DNA from: Bacillota bacterium
Lineage (GTDB): Bacteria; Bacillota; Clostridia; Acetivibrionales; DSM-1351
Length of the DNA stretch: 64,000 bases
Assembly (NCBI GenBank): GCA_023426005.1
Contig: JAFABO010000030.1
Span: forward strand, 1-64,000
Direction of reading: 5' to 3'
Shown here: positions 45,302 to 54,615 of the stretch, piece by piece
Position numbering within the stretch: position 1 is the first letter of the stretch
Layout: every line of letters starts with the position of its first letter
Program-made: the position numbers and the translations under genes
The notes under the pieces: model-generated
What the model saw: only the letters and a program-made list of their open reading frames with translations
What the model was told of the DNA's origin: nothing
Database searches by the model: none

Positions 45302-45331
45302 AGCGGGGGAGCAAATGCTCCCCACACCGCT
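45302..45331 (-). repeat. Hairpin between binding-protein and permease genes
   Basis: An inner 7-base stem GGGGAGC/GCTCCCC with an AAAT loop (45306-45323) lies within an outer AGCGG/CCGCT stem (45302-45306 with 45327-45331). It begins about 21 bases after the lipoprotein stop. This is the third instance in the window of a hairpin just after a binding-protein gene. Confidence 0.6.
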
Positions 45332-45352
45332 AAAATGATATCCTTTGTTAGG

Positions 45353-46669
45353 TTAATGTTCTGCCAGTTCTTCTGCTGTCTTTGTTGCATTTTTCAATTC
45401 AACCATAAGCTCTTCTTTGGTGAGATCAGGCTTGCTGTAAATCAATTCCCAAACGTTATTATACAGGTATTTTACCTGTTCCCTTATGTTATAAACAGGA
45501 GGAAGTATTTCAGCCTTGTCAAATATCTCATAATTTACAGCTGCAACCGGATATAAATCAGGCTTGCCTTTTACCACCTCCATGGTTGCAAGATGTATGG
45601 GTGCTTGGCCCGAATCTGCCCAGGTCAGCATTACATCGGGTTTGTATATATAGGACATAAATGCTGCAATTCCGGCAAGCTTATCGGGATCATCACATTT
45701 TGCAGAAACTGCAAATGTATGACCGCCTGCCGGCACCCTTAAGGTCTCACCAAGAGTAGGGAACGCAGCTATACCCAGCTTATCCCCCCAGGTTTCCTTT
45801 GCAGAGGTATAATTCCATGGGCCTGTAAGTGACAGAGCTGCCTGAATATTGGTCTTTTCTTCTGATTTTTTAAGGAAGGCGTTAATATCATCATTTGCAG
45901 CCATCTTAGGAGCACTTAGCTTGTCCTTGTATATCATTCGGTTAATTTTCAGAAGAGCTTCTGCCGCTTCATCTGTATCAAGCTTCAAATGACCGTTTTC
46001 AACAAAATTAACTTTCATTTGAGTAAGCATTGCCATTGTTAACCAGTCATGATCACCGCTGAGAGGGATTGCTATAGGATAAATACCTGTTTTTTCTGAA
46101 TTGAGCTTATTCTTTAACTCCAGCAAATCTGCATATGTAGCAGGAACTTTGTCTACCAGCTCCTTATTGTAATACATTGTATCGGCATATAAATCAAGCG
46201 GAAAAGCGAAAATGCCATCGTCATATTTGACATATGTTTGTGCAATTGGATGAAAGTCTTTTTCAGGTGAGAGGTTGGCTGATTTGTAAATATCCGATAC
46301 TTCTTTCAAAAGTCCGTCTTCATGAAACGTTGATATAAGATCGGCATGAATAATCAACATATCAAAATTATCTGTTTTGAACTTAGTATAATGATCTGCC
46401 GTTATAAGCTGATCTATAAAATACTTGCTTTGAGATGAATTAAAGCTGTCAACCATCTTTTTCATAAAAGCGCCGTCACCGCCGGTGAAGCCATTTATGA
46501 ATCTTATTTTTATCTGTTCGCCTGATTTACTCCCGGCATTATCGGCAATAGCCTGAGTTGAAGAGTTTACTGAAGCTGCAGTGTTTTCGGATGAACCTGA
46601 ATTACCGCAAGCTGTTAACATAGAAAAAGCAAATACAATAACCATTAGAATTGCCAGAGACCTTTTCAT
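45353..46669 (-). CDS. Sugar-binding lipoprotein (family 1)
   Basis: A 438-residue extracellular binding protein with a signal peptide and lipobox MLTACG (Cys 21). It is the first gene of the operon that includes two permeases and the GH2 enzyme. Its promoter at 46796-46824 is divergent from that of an ArsR-type regulator. Confidence 0.94.
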   Translation of the reverse strand: MKRSLAILMVIVFAFSMLTACGNSGSSENTAASVNSSTQAIADNAGSKSGEQIKIRFINGFTGGDGAFMKKMVDSFNSSQSKYFIDQLITADHYTKFKTDNFDMLIIHADLISTFHEDGLLKEVSDIYKSANLSPEKDFHPIAQTYVKYDDGIFAFPLDLYADTMYYNKELVDKVPATYADLLELKNKLNSEKTGIYPIAIPLSGDHDWLTMAMLTQMKVNFVENGHLKLDTDEAAEALLKINRMIYKDKLSAPKMAANDDINAFLKKSEEKTNIQAALSLTGPWNYTSAKETWGDKLGIAAFPTLGETLRVPAGGHTFAVSAKCDDPDKLAGIAAFMSYIYKPDVMLTWADSGQAPIHLATMEVVKGKPDLYPVAAVNYEIFDKAEILPPVYNIREQVKYLYNNVWELIYSKPDLTKEELMVELKNATKTAEELAEH

Positions 46670-46715
46670 AATTATCCTCCTTATTAATTAGGTAAGAACA
46701 AAAACACCAACATAA

Positions 46716-46769
46716 ATTACATTAATTATGTAATAAACTCTTCCGGAATTAATTGCATAAGTTTATTAC
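46716..46769. promoter_or_regulatory. Overlapping inverted repeats, candidate operators
   Basis: One dyad, ATTACA-7-TGTAAT, is at 46716-46734. A second, GTAATAAACT (46730-46739) with AGTTTATTAC (46760-46769), is a perfect 10-base repeat with a 20-base spacer. Both lie between the start site of the ABC/GH2 operon and its first gene, where a repressor would block transcription. The ArsR-type regulator encoded opposite is the obvious candidate. Confidence 0.5.
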
Positions 46770-46795
46770 ACTTTTTATGGAATTAATACACTATC

Positions 46796-46824
46796 ATAAT
46801 AATCCACGGCAATAACTATGTCAA
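46796..46824 (-). promoter_or_regulatory. Predicted promoter of the ABC/GH2 operon
   Basis: TTGACA (46824-46819) and TATTAT (46801-46796) with exactly 17 bases between them on the minus strand. Confidence 0.7.
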
Positions 46825-46853
46825 CATATTTTTTTGGCTATTTTGCATATATT

Positions 46854-46882
46854 TTGACTATTTTTATTGATTATAGTATAAT
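46854..46882 (+). promoter_or_regulatory. Predicted promoter of the ArsR-type regulator gene
   Basis: TTGACT (46854-46859) and TATAAT (46877-46882) with exactly 17 bases between them, about 80 bases before the start codon. Confidence 0.7.
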
Positions 46883-46961
46883 ATGTATTATATAATACAG
46901 TATGAGCAATTGTTTCATCTTATTATTTATTTCATATTTTATGTAACAATAAGGAGGTAAA

Positions 46962-47933
46962 ATGAAAACCAGTGAAAGAAAAACAATAAAAATCCTCGGT
47001 GAAAGAAATATTTCACTAAACTTGGAAAACACTGCCCACCATGAACAGATTGCAAAGATCGGGAAGGCTTTATCTTCTCAGACCAGGCTTCAAATGATGA
47101 ACCTGCTTAAAATAAATCCTATTTCACTTCTTGAAATATCAGAAGCAATGGGACTTCCTGTTTCCTCAACAGCCTTGCATATAAAATGTCTGGAGGATGC
47201 CCGGCTTGTTATAACCGAATCTCAGCCCGGCATCAGAGGTTCAATGCGAGTTTGTCTTTGCACTACACAGTCCATTCATATTGATGCAGCAGAGCAGGCG
47301 CTTGATCAGGAGGATAAGACCATAACCGTAGAAATGCCGGTAGGCTGTTTCTATAAATGGGAAGTTGAACCCACATGCGGTTTGGCAGATGAAAACGGTA
47401 TGATGGACAGTTATGACAATCCAAAGTCATTCTATTCGCCAAACCGGATGAATGCCCAGCTTGTCTGGTTCCAGCAAGGTTATGTTGAATACAGGTTCCA
47501 GAATCATTGTGACAATCATATTTTGCCTGAAGAAATTTCTTTTAGTCTTGAGCTTTGCTCAGAAGCACCTGGCTATATGGAAAACTGGCCCTCAGATATA
47601 ACTATTTCAATAAACGATCAGGAGCTAGGGATTTACCGTTCACCAGGCGATTTTGGTTCAAGGCACGGTCTGCTGACTCCGGCAGTATGGCAGTATGGGC
47701 GGACACAATATGGTCTGCTGAAGACATTTTCAGTTCGCAAAAAAGGCGGTTATATCGATGGAGTAATGGTAAATCCCAACATCAATATTGAAAGTTTAAA
47801 TCTGGGTGCAAATCCTTTTATAGCGTTAAAAATCGAAATAAAAGCTGATGCGGAGCATATTGGCGGAATAAATATTTTCGGTGAAAAATACGGTGATTTT
47901 AAGCAGGGCATTATGATGAGAATAATATATTAA
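46962..47933 (+). CDS. ArsR-type regulator with large C-terminal domain (COG4189-like)
   Basis: Residues ~25-90 form a winged helix-turn-helix (SSQTRLQMMNLLKINPISLLEISEAM). The remaining ~220 residues are strand-rich and resemble a ligand-binding beta-sandwich rather than the small ArsR fold (ELCSEAPGYMENWPSDITIS, GVMVNPNINIESLNLG). AAGGAGG lies 5 bases before the ATG. It is divergent from the ABC/GH2 operon and upstream of the PHP gene, so it probably senses a glycoside. No metal-binding cysteine cluster is seen. Confidence 0.8.
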   Translation: MKTSERKTIKILGERNISLNLENTAHHEQIAKIGKALSSQTRLQMMNLLKINPISLLEISEAMGLPVSSTALHIKCLEDARLVITESQPGIRGSMRVCLCTTQSIHIDAAEQALDQEDKTITVEMPVGCFYKWEVEPTCGLADENGMMDSYDNPKSFYSPNRMNAQLVWFQQGYVEYRFQNHCDNHILPEEISFSLELCSEAPGYMENWPSDITISINDQELGIYRSPGDFGSRHGLLTPAVWQYGRTQYGLLKTFSVRKKGGYIDGVMVNPNINIESLNLGANPFIALKIEIKADAEHIGGINIFGEKYGDFKQGIMMRIIY

Positions 47934-47990
47934 CCGGTCATTTTTTTAAAACTTGGCGCCGCGCCAGCACGCGGCAGAACGGAGAGGCTT

Positions 47991-48911
47991 ATGAAAGATT
48001 TAAAGATGGGTTTAATAACAAACGGCAGCTGGTACAAAGGTAACTTGCATTGCCACACAACTAATTCAGACGGGAAGCTGACACCTGAAGAAACTGTTGA
48101 GTGCTATAAAAGCAAAGGTTGGAGTTTTCTTGCGTTAACTGATCACCAGTACTACTCTCATTTATCACAATTGGGAGACGAGGATTTTTTGATTTTGCCC
48201 GGCACTGAGCTTTCGGTAATTAAGCCTGATCCTACCCGGATATACCACATACTGGCAATAGGTAAGGAGTCCTGTGGACAGAATAACGGTTTTAGTAACG
48301 GTGAATATATTGAAGAGCCTGAATGGAAAGGCCTTTGTACCCCGCAAGAATACATAGACAGGATAACCGAATCAAACAATTTAGCGGTATTTTGCCATCC
48401 AAACTGGTCCAGACTGGAGTTAGAAGATTTTGTAGATCTATCCGGGTATTTTGCTTTAGAAATTTTTAATTTTGGGTGCGCAATAGAAAGCCATACCGGC
48501 CTTTCAATCGACTATTGGGACTCTTTGCTGAGGCGCGGACGTAAAATTTGGGGTGTTGCCACAGATGATGCACATCATATACTTGAGGACCGGTGCGGAG
48601 GATGGATTTGTGTTAATTCCCCCTCACTTTCCCAAAAAGATATAATCGCATCAATTATAGATGGTAATTTCTATGCCTCAAACGGGCCCGAAATATTTGA
48701 ATTTTATGTTTCAGAGGGCGAGGTTAATGTATTAAGTTCTCCTGTTAAGGCAATACATTTTGTTACTTATGAATACATGGGTTATAGTAAGATTTCTCAA
48801 GAATTAATAACAAAAGCATCTTATAAATTGCGCGGCAACGAATTATATGTCAGGGTTGAATGTGTTGATGAGCACGGAAATACTGCGTGGAGTAATCCAA
48901 TCTTTCTATAA
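47991..48911 (+). CDS. PHP-domain metal-dependent phosphoesterase
   Basis: A 306-residue protein with the PHP metal ligands in order: NLHCHTTNSDG, ALTDHQYY, LPGTEL, FCHPNW and ATDDAHH. PHP enzymes hydrolyse phosphomonoesters or act on sugar phosphates and nucleotides. The gene starts 57 bases after the ArsR-type regulator and has GGAGAGG upstream. Link to the GH2 locus is by position only. Confidence 0.88.
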   Translation: MKDLKMGLITNGSWYKGNLHCHTTNSDGKLTPEETVECYKSKGWSFLALTDHQYYSHLSQLGDEDFLILPGTELSVIKPDPTRIYHILAIGKESCGQNNGFSNGEYIEEPEWKGLCTPQEYIDRITESNNLAVFCHPNWSRLELEDFVDLSGYFALEIFNFGCAIESHTGLSIDYWDSLLRRGRKIWGVATDDAHHILEDRCGGWICVNSPSLSQKDIIASIIDGNFYASNGPEIFEFYVSEGEVNVLSSPVKAIHFVTYEYMGYSKISQELITKASYKLRGNELYVRVECVDEHGNTAWSNPIFL

Positions 48912-48936
48912 ACTTTATAAGATATAACTTGAGCTC

Positions 48937-49024
48937 CTCACAAGCGGGCGCTGTAAACCTTCTTGTGAGAACGCTTTCGATCAATTTCCGTATGCTTTGG
49001 AATGCGGAAAAGATGCCGCATTCC
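48937..49024. repeat. Two perfect hairpins and a cre-like site in a 246-base gap
   Basis: CTCACAAG (48937-48944) pairs with 48962-48969. GGAATGCGG (48999-49007) pairs with CCGCATTCC (49016-49024). Between them TGAGAACGCTTTCG at 48966-48979 matches the catabolite-response consensus except for the last base. The hairpins lie upstream of the MFS promoter, so they may end the PHP transcript. Confidence 0.4.
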
Positions 49025-49090
49025 TCTGGGCGTATCCTTACCAAACTTCTTTATTTATTAAAAATAATCAAAAAGCAATTGATAAAAACA

Positions 49091-49119
49091 TTGAAAGCAT
49101 CAACTTCATATGTTATAAT
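49091..49119 (+). promoter_or_regulatory. Predicted promoter of the MFS gene
   Basis: TTGAAA (49091-49096) and TATAAT (49114-49119) with exactly 17 bases between them, about 40 bases before the start codon. Confidence 0.65.
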
Positions 49120-49157
49120 TGCTGGAAGTTATGACTAATTTGAGAGCTGGTAAATAG

Positions 49158-50333
49158 ATGAGATTACGCACAAATTTCCATACGGAACGGGACTTTAATC
49201 TGTTCCTGCTTGCGGGGCTATTCTCCGGAATTGGCGCAGGCATCAATGTATCAATATTCAACAATTACTTAAGTGATGTATTCAAACTATCCGAGGATAT
49301 CAGAGGCTTCCTGGAAGTTCCCAGAGAAGCGCCGGGCTTCTTTATTATGTTAATTCTGGCGGCATTAAGCTTTTTAGGTGATGTACGGATTGCCATACTC
49401 GGTATGGCAGCAGCGGGGTTGGGTATGCTCGGACTCGGTATGCTGTCGCCCACCTTTGCGCTCATGATCATCTGGATGATGATGTACAGCCTCGGTACAC
49501 ATATGGTCATGCCCGTTACGCCATCCATCGGCATGTCCCTTTCCAATCAGGAATCTTTCGGAGCCAGGCTTGGAACAGTCAGCGCTTTCAGCTTATCAGG
49601 AAGTATCATTGCCTACGTTTATATCTTTATAGGTTTTAATTTCATGCATATGACTTATCAGACCGCATTTGTTTCCGGAACCGTCGCCTATGTGTTCGCT
49701 GCATTTGCAGTGGGTATGATGAAGAAGGGCGGACCGGAAGTCAGAAAAGTAAAATTTGTTTTTAGAAAACGTTATTCTCTCTATTATGTACTGGCCGTTA
49801 TCAGTGGTGCCAGAAATCAAATTTTTCTGACGTTTGCGCCGTGGGTACTGATCAAGGTGTTTGATGTAAAGCCCCAGATGTTTGCTATCCTGGGTATGGT
49901 AGTCGCCCTTATAAGCATAGGCACGCGGAAACTGATCGGTAAATTGATTGACAACCGCGGTGAACGTTTTGTCCTGACTTTTGAGGCTATTCTGTTGTTT
50001 GCCATTTGTCTGGGATATGCATTCTCGGACAGAATTTTCTCCGCCAGTGTCGCCGTTATAATAATCGCCGGCTGTTATGTCATTGACAACTCCATGTCTG
50101 CAGTTGAAATGGCACGGTCAACATATGTGCGGAAGATTGCTGTCGATCTTGCCGATGTGACCCCGACGCTGTCCACCGGCGTGAGCCTGCAGCACATAGC
50201 TTCAATGGTCATTCCTATCTTCGGAGGTCTATTATGGATGGAAGTCGGATATCAGGCCGTATTTATGGCGGCAGCTGTCATTGCGTTTCTCAATTTGGTT
50301 CTTTCTCGGAGAATTAAAATTGCGCCACAGTGA
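49158..50333 (+). CDS. MFS transporter
   Basis: A 391-residue, twelve-segment major facilitator protein. A charged loop between the two halves (MMKKGGPEVRKVKFVFRKRY) lies near residue 190. A loop resembling the MFS signature (KLIGKLIDNRGER) is near 255. Substrate unknown. It is convergent with a LysR regulator that is itself divergent from a PurA paralogue. The three genes may form a unit for a purine-like or amino-acid-like compound. Base use seems more GC-rich than in the flanking sugar genes. Confidence 0.9.
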   Translation: MRLRTNFHTERDFNLFLLAGLFSGIGAGINVSIFNNYLSDVFKLSEDIRGFLEVPREAPGFFIMLILAALSFLGDVRIAILGMAAAGLGMLGLGMLSPTFALMIIWMMMYSLGTHMVMPVTPSIGMSLSNQESFGARLGTVSAFSLSGSIIAYVYIFIGFNFMHMTYQTAFVSGTVAYVFAAFAVGMMKKGGPEVRKVKFVFRKRYSLYYVLAVISGARNQIFLTFAPWVLIKVFDVKPQMFAILGMVVALISIGTRKLIGKLIDNRGERFVLTFEAILLFAICLGYAFSDRIFSASVAVIIIAGCYVIDNSMSAVEMARSTYVRKIAVDLADVTPTLSTGVSLQHIASMVIPIFGGLLWMEVGYQAVFMAAAVIAFLNLVLSRRIKIAPQ

Positions 50334-50355
50334 TAGGTGACCTGTTGAGTCAATT

Positions 50356-51243
50356 TTACTTTGATAATATGATTTCTTTAAACTTTTCAGCAGCATTGGA
50401 GTGTGCTGCGCTTTTCATCTCAATAAGTCCTATACCTCTTGCAGGAAGGGGATTTTTCAGCTTGATTTGAAATATCCCGGTGTTATCTATAAACCGGCCG
50501 CACAATTCCATTGGAATGAAAGCCAGACCCATATCGTTCCTGACAAAACTGATAATCAAATCGAAACTGCCAAGCTCCAGAACCGGCGACAAGTATATAC
50601 CGGCCTTTTCAAAAAAATCATCAATACATAAACGGCTGATGCTTTTACGTTCCAGCATAACAAGCGGATATCCGGACAGCTCAGAAAAAGCTATGCTGCC
50701 CTTTGCCAAATCTTTATATCTCGCGCCGCCAACCAATATATCGTTTACTTCACAGCATCTTGTTATGGAAAGTGAATCATCCTCAAAGGGCAAGTTTATA
50801 AAACCAAAGTCGACCTGCCCGCTTTTAAGTAAATCTACGGTTTCAAGCGAAGTCCGATTTGTGATTTCCAATCTGATTCCCGGATATCTTTTTGCAAAGC
50901 TGGTGATATAGGGCAGAAGATAATAGTTGCAGATTGTATCACTGGCGCTGATGGATATTATTCCGCTTTCCAAATGCACCAGCTTTTCAATCTTAGTTTC
51001 TGCCAATGCAATATGTGAAAATGCTTTTTCAAGTTCATCAAAGAGCACCCGGCCTTCATAAGTCAAAGTGATGCCTTTCTTCGATCTGACACAAAGAGTC
51101 GTGCGCAATTGTTCTTCCAACGCTTTCAATGCGGTGCTGATATTCGGCTGCGATACATACAGATTTTCAGCCGCGCGAGTCAGATTGCCTGTTTTGCCAA
51201 TCTCATAGAACACCTTATATAGTTCTAAAGAGGTACCCTTCAT
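50356..51243 (-). CDS. LysR-family transcriptional regulator
   Basis: An N-terminal winged helix (TGNLTRAAENLYVSQPNISTALKALEEQL) is followed by a type 2 binding-fold effector domain. I choose the ATG at 51243 (MKGTSLELYKVF) with a weak ribosome site; an ATG at 51264 has none. The gene is divergent from the PurA paralogue 120 bases away, the usual LysR arrangement, so that gene is the most likely target. Confidence 0.9.
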   Translation of the reverse strand: MKGTSLELYKVFYEIGKTGNLTRAAENLYVSQPNISTALKALEEQLRTTLCVRSKKGITLTYEGRVLFDELEKAFSHIALAETKIEKLVHLESGIISISASDTICNYYLLPYITSFAKRYPGIRLEITNRTSLETVDLLKSGQVDFGFINLPFEDDSLSITRCCEVNDILVGGARYKDLAKGSIAFSELSGYPLVMLERKSISRLCIDDFFEKAGIYLSPVLELGSFDLIISFVRNDMGLAFIPMELCGRFIDNTGIFQIKLKNPLPARGIGLIEMKSAAHSNAAEKFKEIILSK

Positions 51244-51363
51244 ATAACCACATCCATAATCCATATTTATAGATATGATATATATTATATATTTTATTTA
51301 TTATTGTCAACAGAGTATACTGTAAATAAGAAATATGAAAACTTTTGAAGGGAGATGTGTTCT

Positions 51364-52632
51364 ATGTCAGTTAAAGTAGTGGTCGGAGCCCAATTCGGCG
51401 ATGAAGGTAAAGGTAAGATGGTTGATTGGCTCGCAAAAGATGCCGATATGGTGGTGCGCTTTCAGGGCGGGGATAATGCCGGACATACGGTTATCAATGA
51501 GTATGGTGTTTTCAAGCTGCATATCATTCCGTGCGGAATATTCCGCCCTGGATGCAAATGTCTTATTGGAACCGGCACAGTAGTTAATCCGGAGGTGTTG
51601 ATTGCCGAGATGCAAATGCTTCATAACGCAGGCATCAGCTTGACAAGTCTTACGCTTTCGGAAAAAGCTCAAATCATTATGCCATGGCATGTTGCCCTGG
51701 ATCAGGCGATGGAGCAATCCGGCGGCATTGGAACCACTAAACGCGGAGTCGGGCAGGCTTATGCTGACAAATTCCTGCGTAAAAATTTCCGTGTCGGAGA
51801 TCTGCGTAATATGGATACTTTCAAAGAGAAATTGTTCCGGCATCTTGAGTTTGCAAATGCCCGGCTTGCCTTTTATGGGGCAAAGACATTTTCCCCGGAA
51901 GGAATTATGGACAAAGCTTTAATCTGGCAAGAAAAATTAACGCCTTTACTGTGTGATTCTTTTGATACCATTCATTCTGCTCTTATAAAAAATGCCAATA
52001 TCATATTCGAGGGACAGCTTGGGGCAATGAAGGATATCGACCTGGGCATTTATCCCTTTGTCACGTCGTCAAATCCGGTTGCCGCTTATGCTGCGGTAAG
52101 CGGCGGATTTTCACCCAGATTAATTGATTGTATTACCGGCGTGTGCAAAGCCTTCTCCAGTGCAGTAGGCGACGGGCCGTTCCCCACTGAAATGCTTGAA
52201 GCCGATGCTTCTCTGCTTCGTGGTTCCGGTGTAAATCCGGATGATGAATATGGGGCAAGGACGGGGCGCTCCCGCCGAATTGGGTGGCTTGATCTGCCTG
52301 TTTTACAATATGCCAACGCAATAAACGGTTTTGATGAATTGGCTCTGACAAAGCTCGACAAATTGGACTCATTGCCTGAAATCAAGGTGTGCACTCACTA
52401 TGCGCTTAATGGCCAGACAATTAAAAATATGCCTGATACCGATGCTCTCTATCAAGCAGAACCCATTTATGAAGCCATGCCGGGCTGGTTATCTGACACA
52501 TCGGGTTGCAGTACCTTTAATGAATTACCCGGGAATGCAAAACAGTATGTGAAAATGATCAGCAACAATATCGGCGTGCCAATCCGCTATATTGGAAATG
52601 GGGCAAGCAGGGCGAATATGATTTTGGTTTGA
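51364..52632 (+). CDS. purA: Adenylosuccinate synthetase paralogue with altered IMP site
   Basis: The overall PurA fold and GTP loop (GDEGKGKMVDWL) with its catalytic Asp and the NAGHT histidine are kept. Several usually invariant positions differ: FEGAQG becomes FEGQLG, so the Gln that contacts the IMP base is Leu; GTTGRGIGP becomes GTTKRGVGQ; ATTGR becomes ARTGR; and DIDHGTYP becomes DIDLGIYP. This suggests a changed nucleotide substrate or an inhibitor-resistant copy. I place the start at the ATG at 51364, 9 bases after GGGAG. It stands under LysR control and apart from purine genes. Confidence 0.85.
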   Translation: MSVKVVVGAQFGDEGKGKMVDWLAKDADMVVRFQGGDNAGHTVINEYGVFKLHIIPCGIFRPGCKCLIGTGTVVNPEVLIAEMQMLHNAGISLTSLTLSEKAQIIMPWHVALDQAMEQSGGIGTTKRGVGQAYADKFLRKNFRVGDLRNMDTFKEKLFRHLEFANARLAFYGAKTFSPEGIMDKALIWQEKLTPLLCDSFDTIHSALIKNANIIFEGQLGAMKDIDLGIYPFVTSSNPVAAYAAVSGGFSPRLIDCITGVCKAFSSAVGDGPFPTEMLEADASLLRGSGVNPDDEYGARTGRSRRIGWLDLPVLQYANAINGFDELALTKLDKLDSLPEIKVCTHYALNGQTIKNMPDTDALYQAEPIYEAMPGWLSDTSGCSTFNELPGNAKQYVKMISNNIGVPIRYIGNGASRANMILV

Positions 52633-52655
52633 AGGAGAACTTGAACTGTCTCCTT
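52632..52655 (+). terminator. Possible weak terminator after the PurA paralogue
   Basis: AAGGAGA and TCTCCTT form a 7-base stem with a 10-base loop directly at the stop codon, followed by TTATTAAAAG. The T-run is poor. Confidence 0.4.
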
Positions 52656-52670
52656 TATTAAAAGACTAAT

Positions 52671-54395
52671 CTATAGCAATTTAAATTTCTGGACGATGTT
52701 ATCCATTTCAGATGCTAATTCGCTTAATTGTATTGCCTCGGATGTTAATTCCTCAAGACTTGCAATTTCTTCCTGTACAGCTGCTGATATATTTTCACTG
52801 GCAGATTCATTTTCTTTAACTATATGATTATTTTTTTGAATGCTTACATCCATAGCTTCCAAGCGCTTTGTCAAGTCTTGCAGTCCTTTTGAATTCGTCT
52901 TAATTTCATTATCTATATTGCTGTTGCCTTCTTTAATCATAACAAAGTACTCCTGCGTTTTATTCACGATTTCATTCCCAGCTGCTATTTGAGCAGCATT
53001 TTCCGTCATTTGGACACGCATTTCTTTGAGCGATGATTCAAATGTTTTTACAATATCCCCGATTTTTATTGTAAACTCACTTGAATTAGTCGCAAGTTTT
53101 CTTATTTCATCCGCTACCACAGCAAAGCCTCTTCCGGCTTCACCTGCTCTTGCAGCTTCAATAGATGCATTCAATGATAAAAGATTAGTCTGTGAGGAGA
53201 TTTCCGAAATTGAACCTAATATGAGATACATTTCTTCAGAATGTCTATTTAGATTTTCAGTTTTCTCTACCAGTGCACCCATCTTTTTTGTAATCATCTC
53301 CATTTGTCCAACGAAATCATCAATATAAGTAGTTCCTTTAAAGGCTAATTGAACAGAATTATTCGTACTTACCAGTATGTTCTCATTATTCGAGTCTATT
53401 TGATTAGCAATGTTATAAATGTTTTTAATATTATTGCTTATTTCGAATGATTCGTCACTCTGAAGCCTAATACCCTCAACCATATTGATAACCGAATGCG
53501 AAATATCTTCACCCGCTTTAGTATTTTGCTCGGCTATAACAGATAGTTGTGTAGATGTACGATGTACTTTATCACTTAATGACCTGATTTTTTCAATACT
53601 GTTTCGAATATTTTCGACCATTGTATTAAAAGAACAAGCCAGCTCATTTATTTCATCACGTGTTTTAACCTGTATTGCATTGATAGTTAAATCTCCCGTT
53701 GCAACTGTATTGGCACTTACGCATAATTCCTTCAAGGGTCTGGTTATATCTCCTGTAATTTTCAATATCATGGAGATAGATCCTAAAAAAGCAAGTATGA
53801 GTAATACTGCCGAAGTAGTGACCAGCAATTTATTGCTGGTATTAATTTCTTTTTTCAATGTCTCTACATGATTCAATTGCATAAAAGTAAATTGTTGCAT
53901 ATTTTCAATCATATATCCAACTGATTTTTTTACTTCATACTTTTCTTCCACAGCTTTACCCAGATCTGAACTTTTTTTATATTCCTCTACTTGTAAAATA
54001 CTTTGATTTATGTTTGCAAGCATAGTCAAATTCGAATTCAGTGTTATTAATTCTTTTTTATCATCTGTCGTCTTGATCAACTCATTAATAATACTCTTAG
54101 CCTTTTGACAGGCTTGTATATATTGAGATTCATCCCCTTCCGCAGACTCAAGTAAAAATCGGGTCAGCTCAGGCTCAATTTGATTTACCAGCGTTATTGC
54201 ATCAAAGGATTTACTAATGTTTGTCAAAACCTCACTATATCGCTTATTGGTATTAAGACTGCTGTAAATTGCTAAAACATTTATCATACCTAAAATAAAA
54301 ATACTTAGAATAACTGTGGTAATTATTTTTCTCTTTACACCAATATTTTTTTTATTTGGTTTAATAGATAATATAGCTTTACCCTTCTTATTCAT
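52671..54395 (-). CDS. Methyl-accepting chemotaxis protein
   Basis: A 574-residue chemoreceptor. It has a membrane segment near 22-45, a ~150-residue helical extracellular sensor, a second membrane segment near 195-215, a HAMP domain, and a cytoplasmic signalling coiled coil with the conserved tip ([20 protein letters not shown]). It is a single gene convergent with the PurA paralogue and upstream of a sugar operon end. Its attractant may be a ligand of a nearby sugar-binding protein, but that is inference. Confidence 0.94.
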   Translation of the reverse strand: MNKKGKAILSIKPNKKNIGVKRKIITTVILSIFILGMINVLAIYSSLNTNKRYSEVLTNISKSFDAITLVNQIEPELTRFLLESAEGDESQYIQACQKAKSIINELIKTTDDKKELITLNSNLTMLANINQSILQVEEYKKSSDLGKAVEEKYEVKKSVGYMIENMQQFTFMQLNHVETLKKEINTSNKLLVTTSAVLLILAFLGSISMILKITGDITRPLKELCVSANTVATGDLTINAIQVKTRDEINELACSFNTMVENIRNSIEKIRSLSDKVHRTSTQLSVIAEQNTKAGEDISHSVINMVEGIRLQSDESFEISNNIKNIYNIANQIDSNNENILVSTNNSVQLAFKGTTYIDDFVGQMEMITKKMGALVEKTENLNRHSEEMYLILGSISEISSQTNLLSLNASIEAARAGEAGRGFAVVADEIRKLATNSSEFTIKIGDIVKTFESSLKEMRVQMTENAAQIAAGNEIVNKTQEYFVMIKEGNSNIDNEIKTNSKGLQDLTKRLEAMDVSIQKNNHIVKENESASENISAAVQEEIASLEELTSEAIQLSELASEMDNIVQKFKLL

Positions 54396-54615
54396 TTTTT
54401 AATCTCCTACAATTTTAATCTTTTAACTTACCGTATAAAATTGATGTGTTTATATAAATAATTTAGATAACATCTTGAGTGTGTCCTTGTTTTAGATAAG
54501 GACCGAGTTCTGTTCCACACAGTACTCAGTCCCGCAAGTTAGTCATTTCATCTGTTTTTATCTTCTAAATACATTTTATTCGGACAAATTTGCTTTTTTA
54601 CCGGGTTATAAAGGA

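Noticed and set aside
51364..52632. PurZ-type synthetase of Z-genome phages
   Set aside because: The catalytic Asp in GDEGKGK, which PurZ enzymes replace, is kept, and there are no phage genes nearby.
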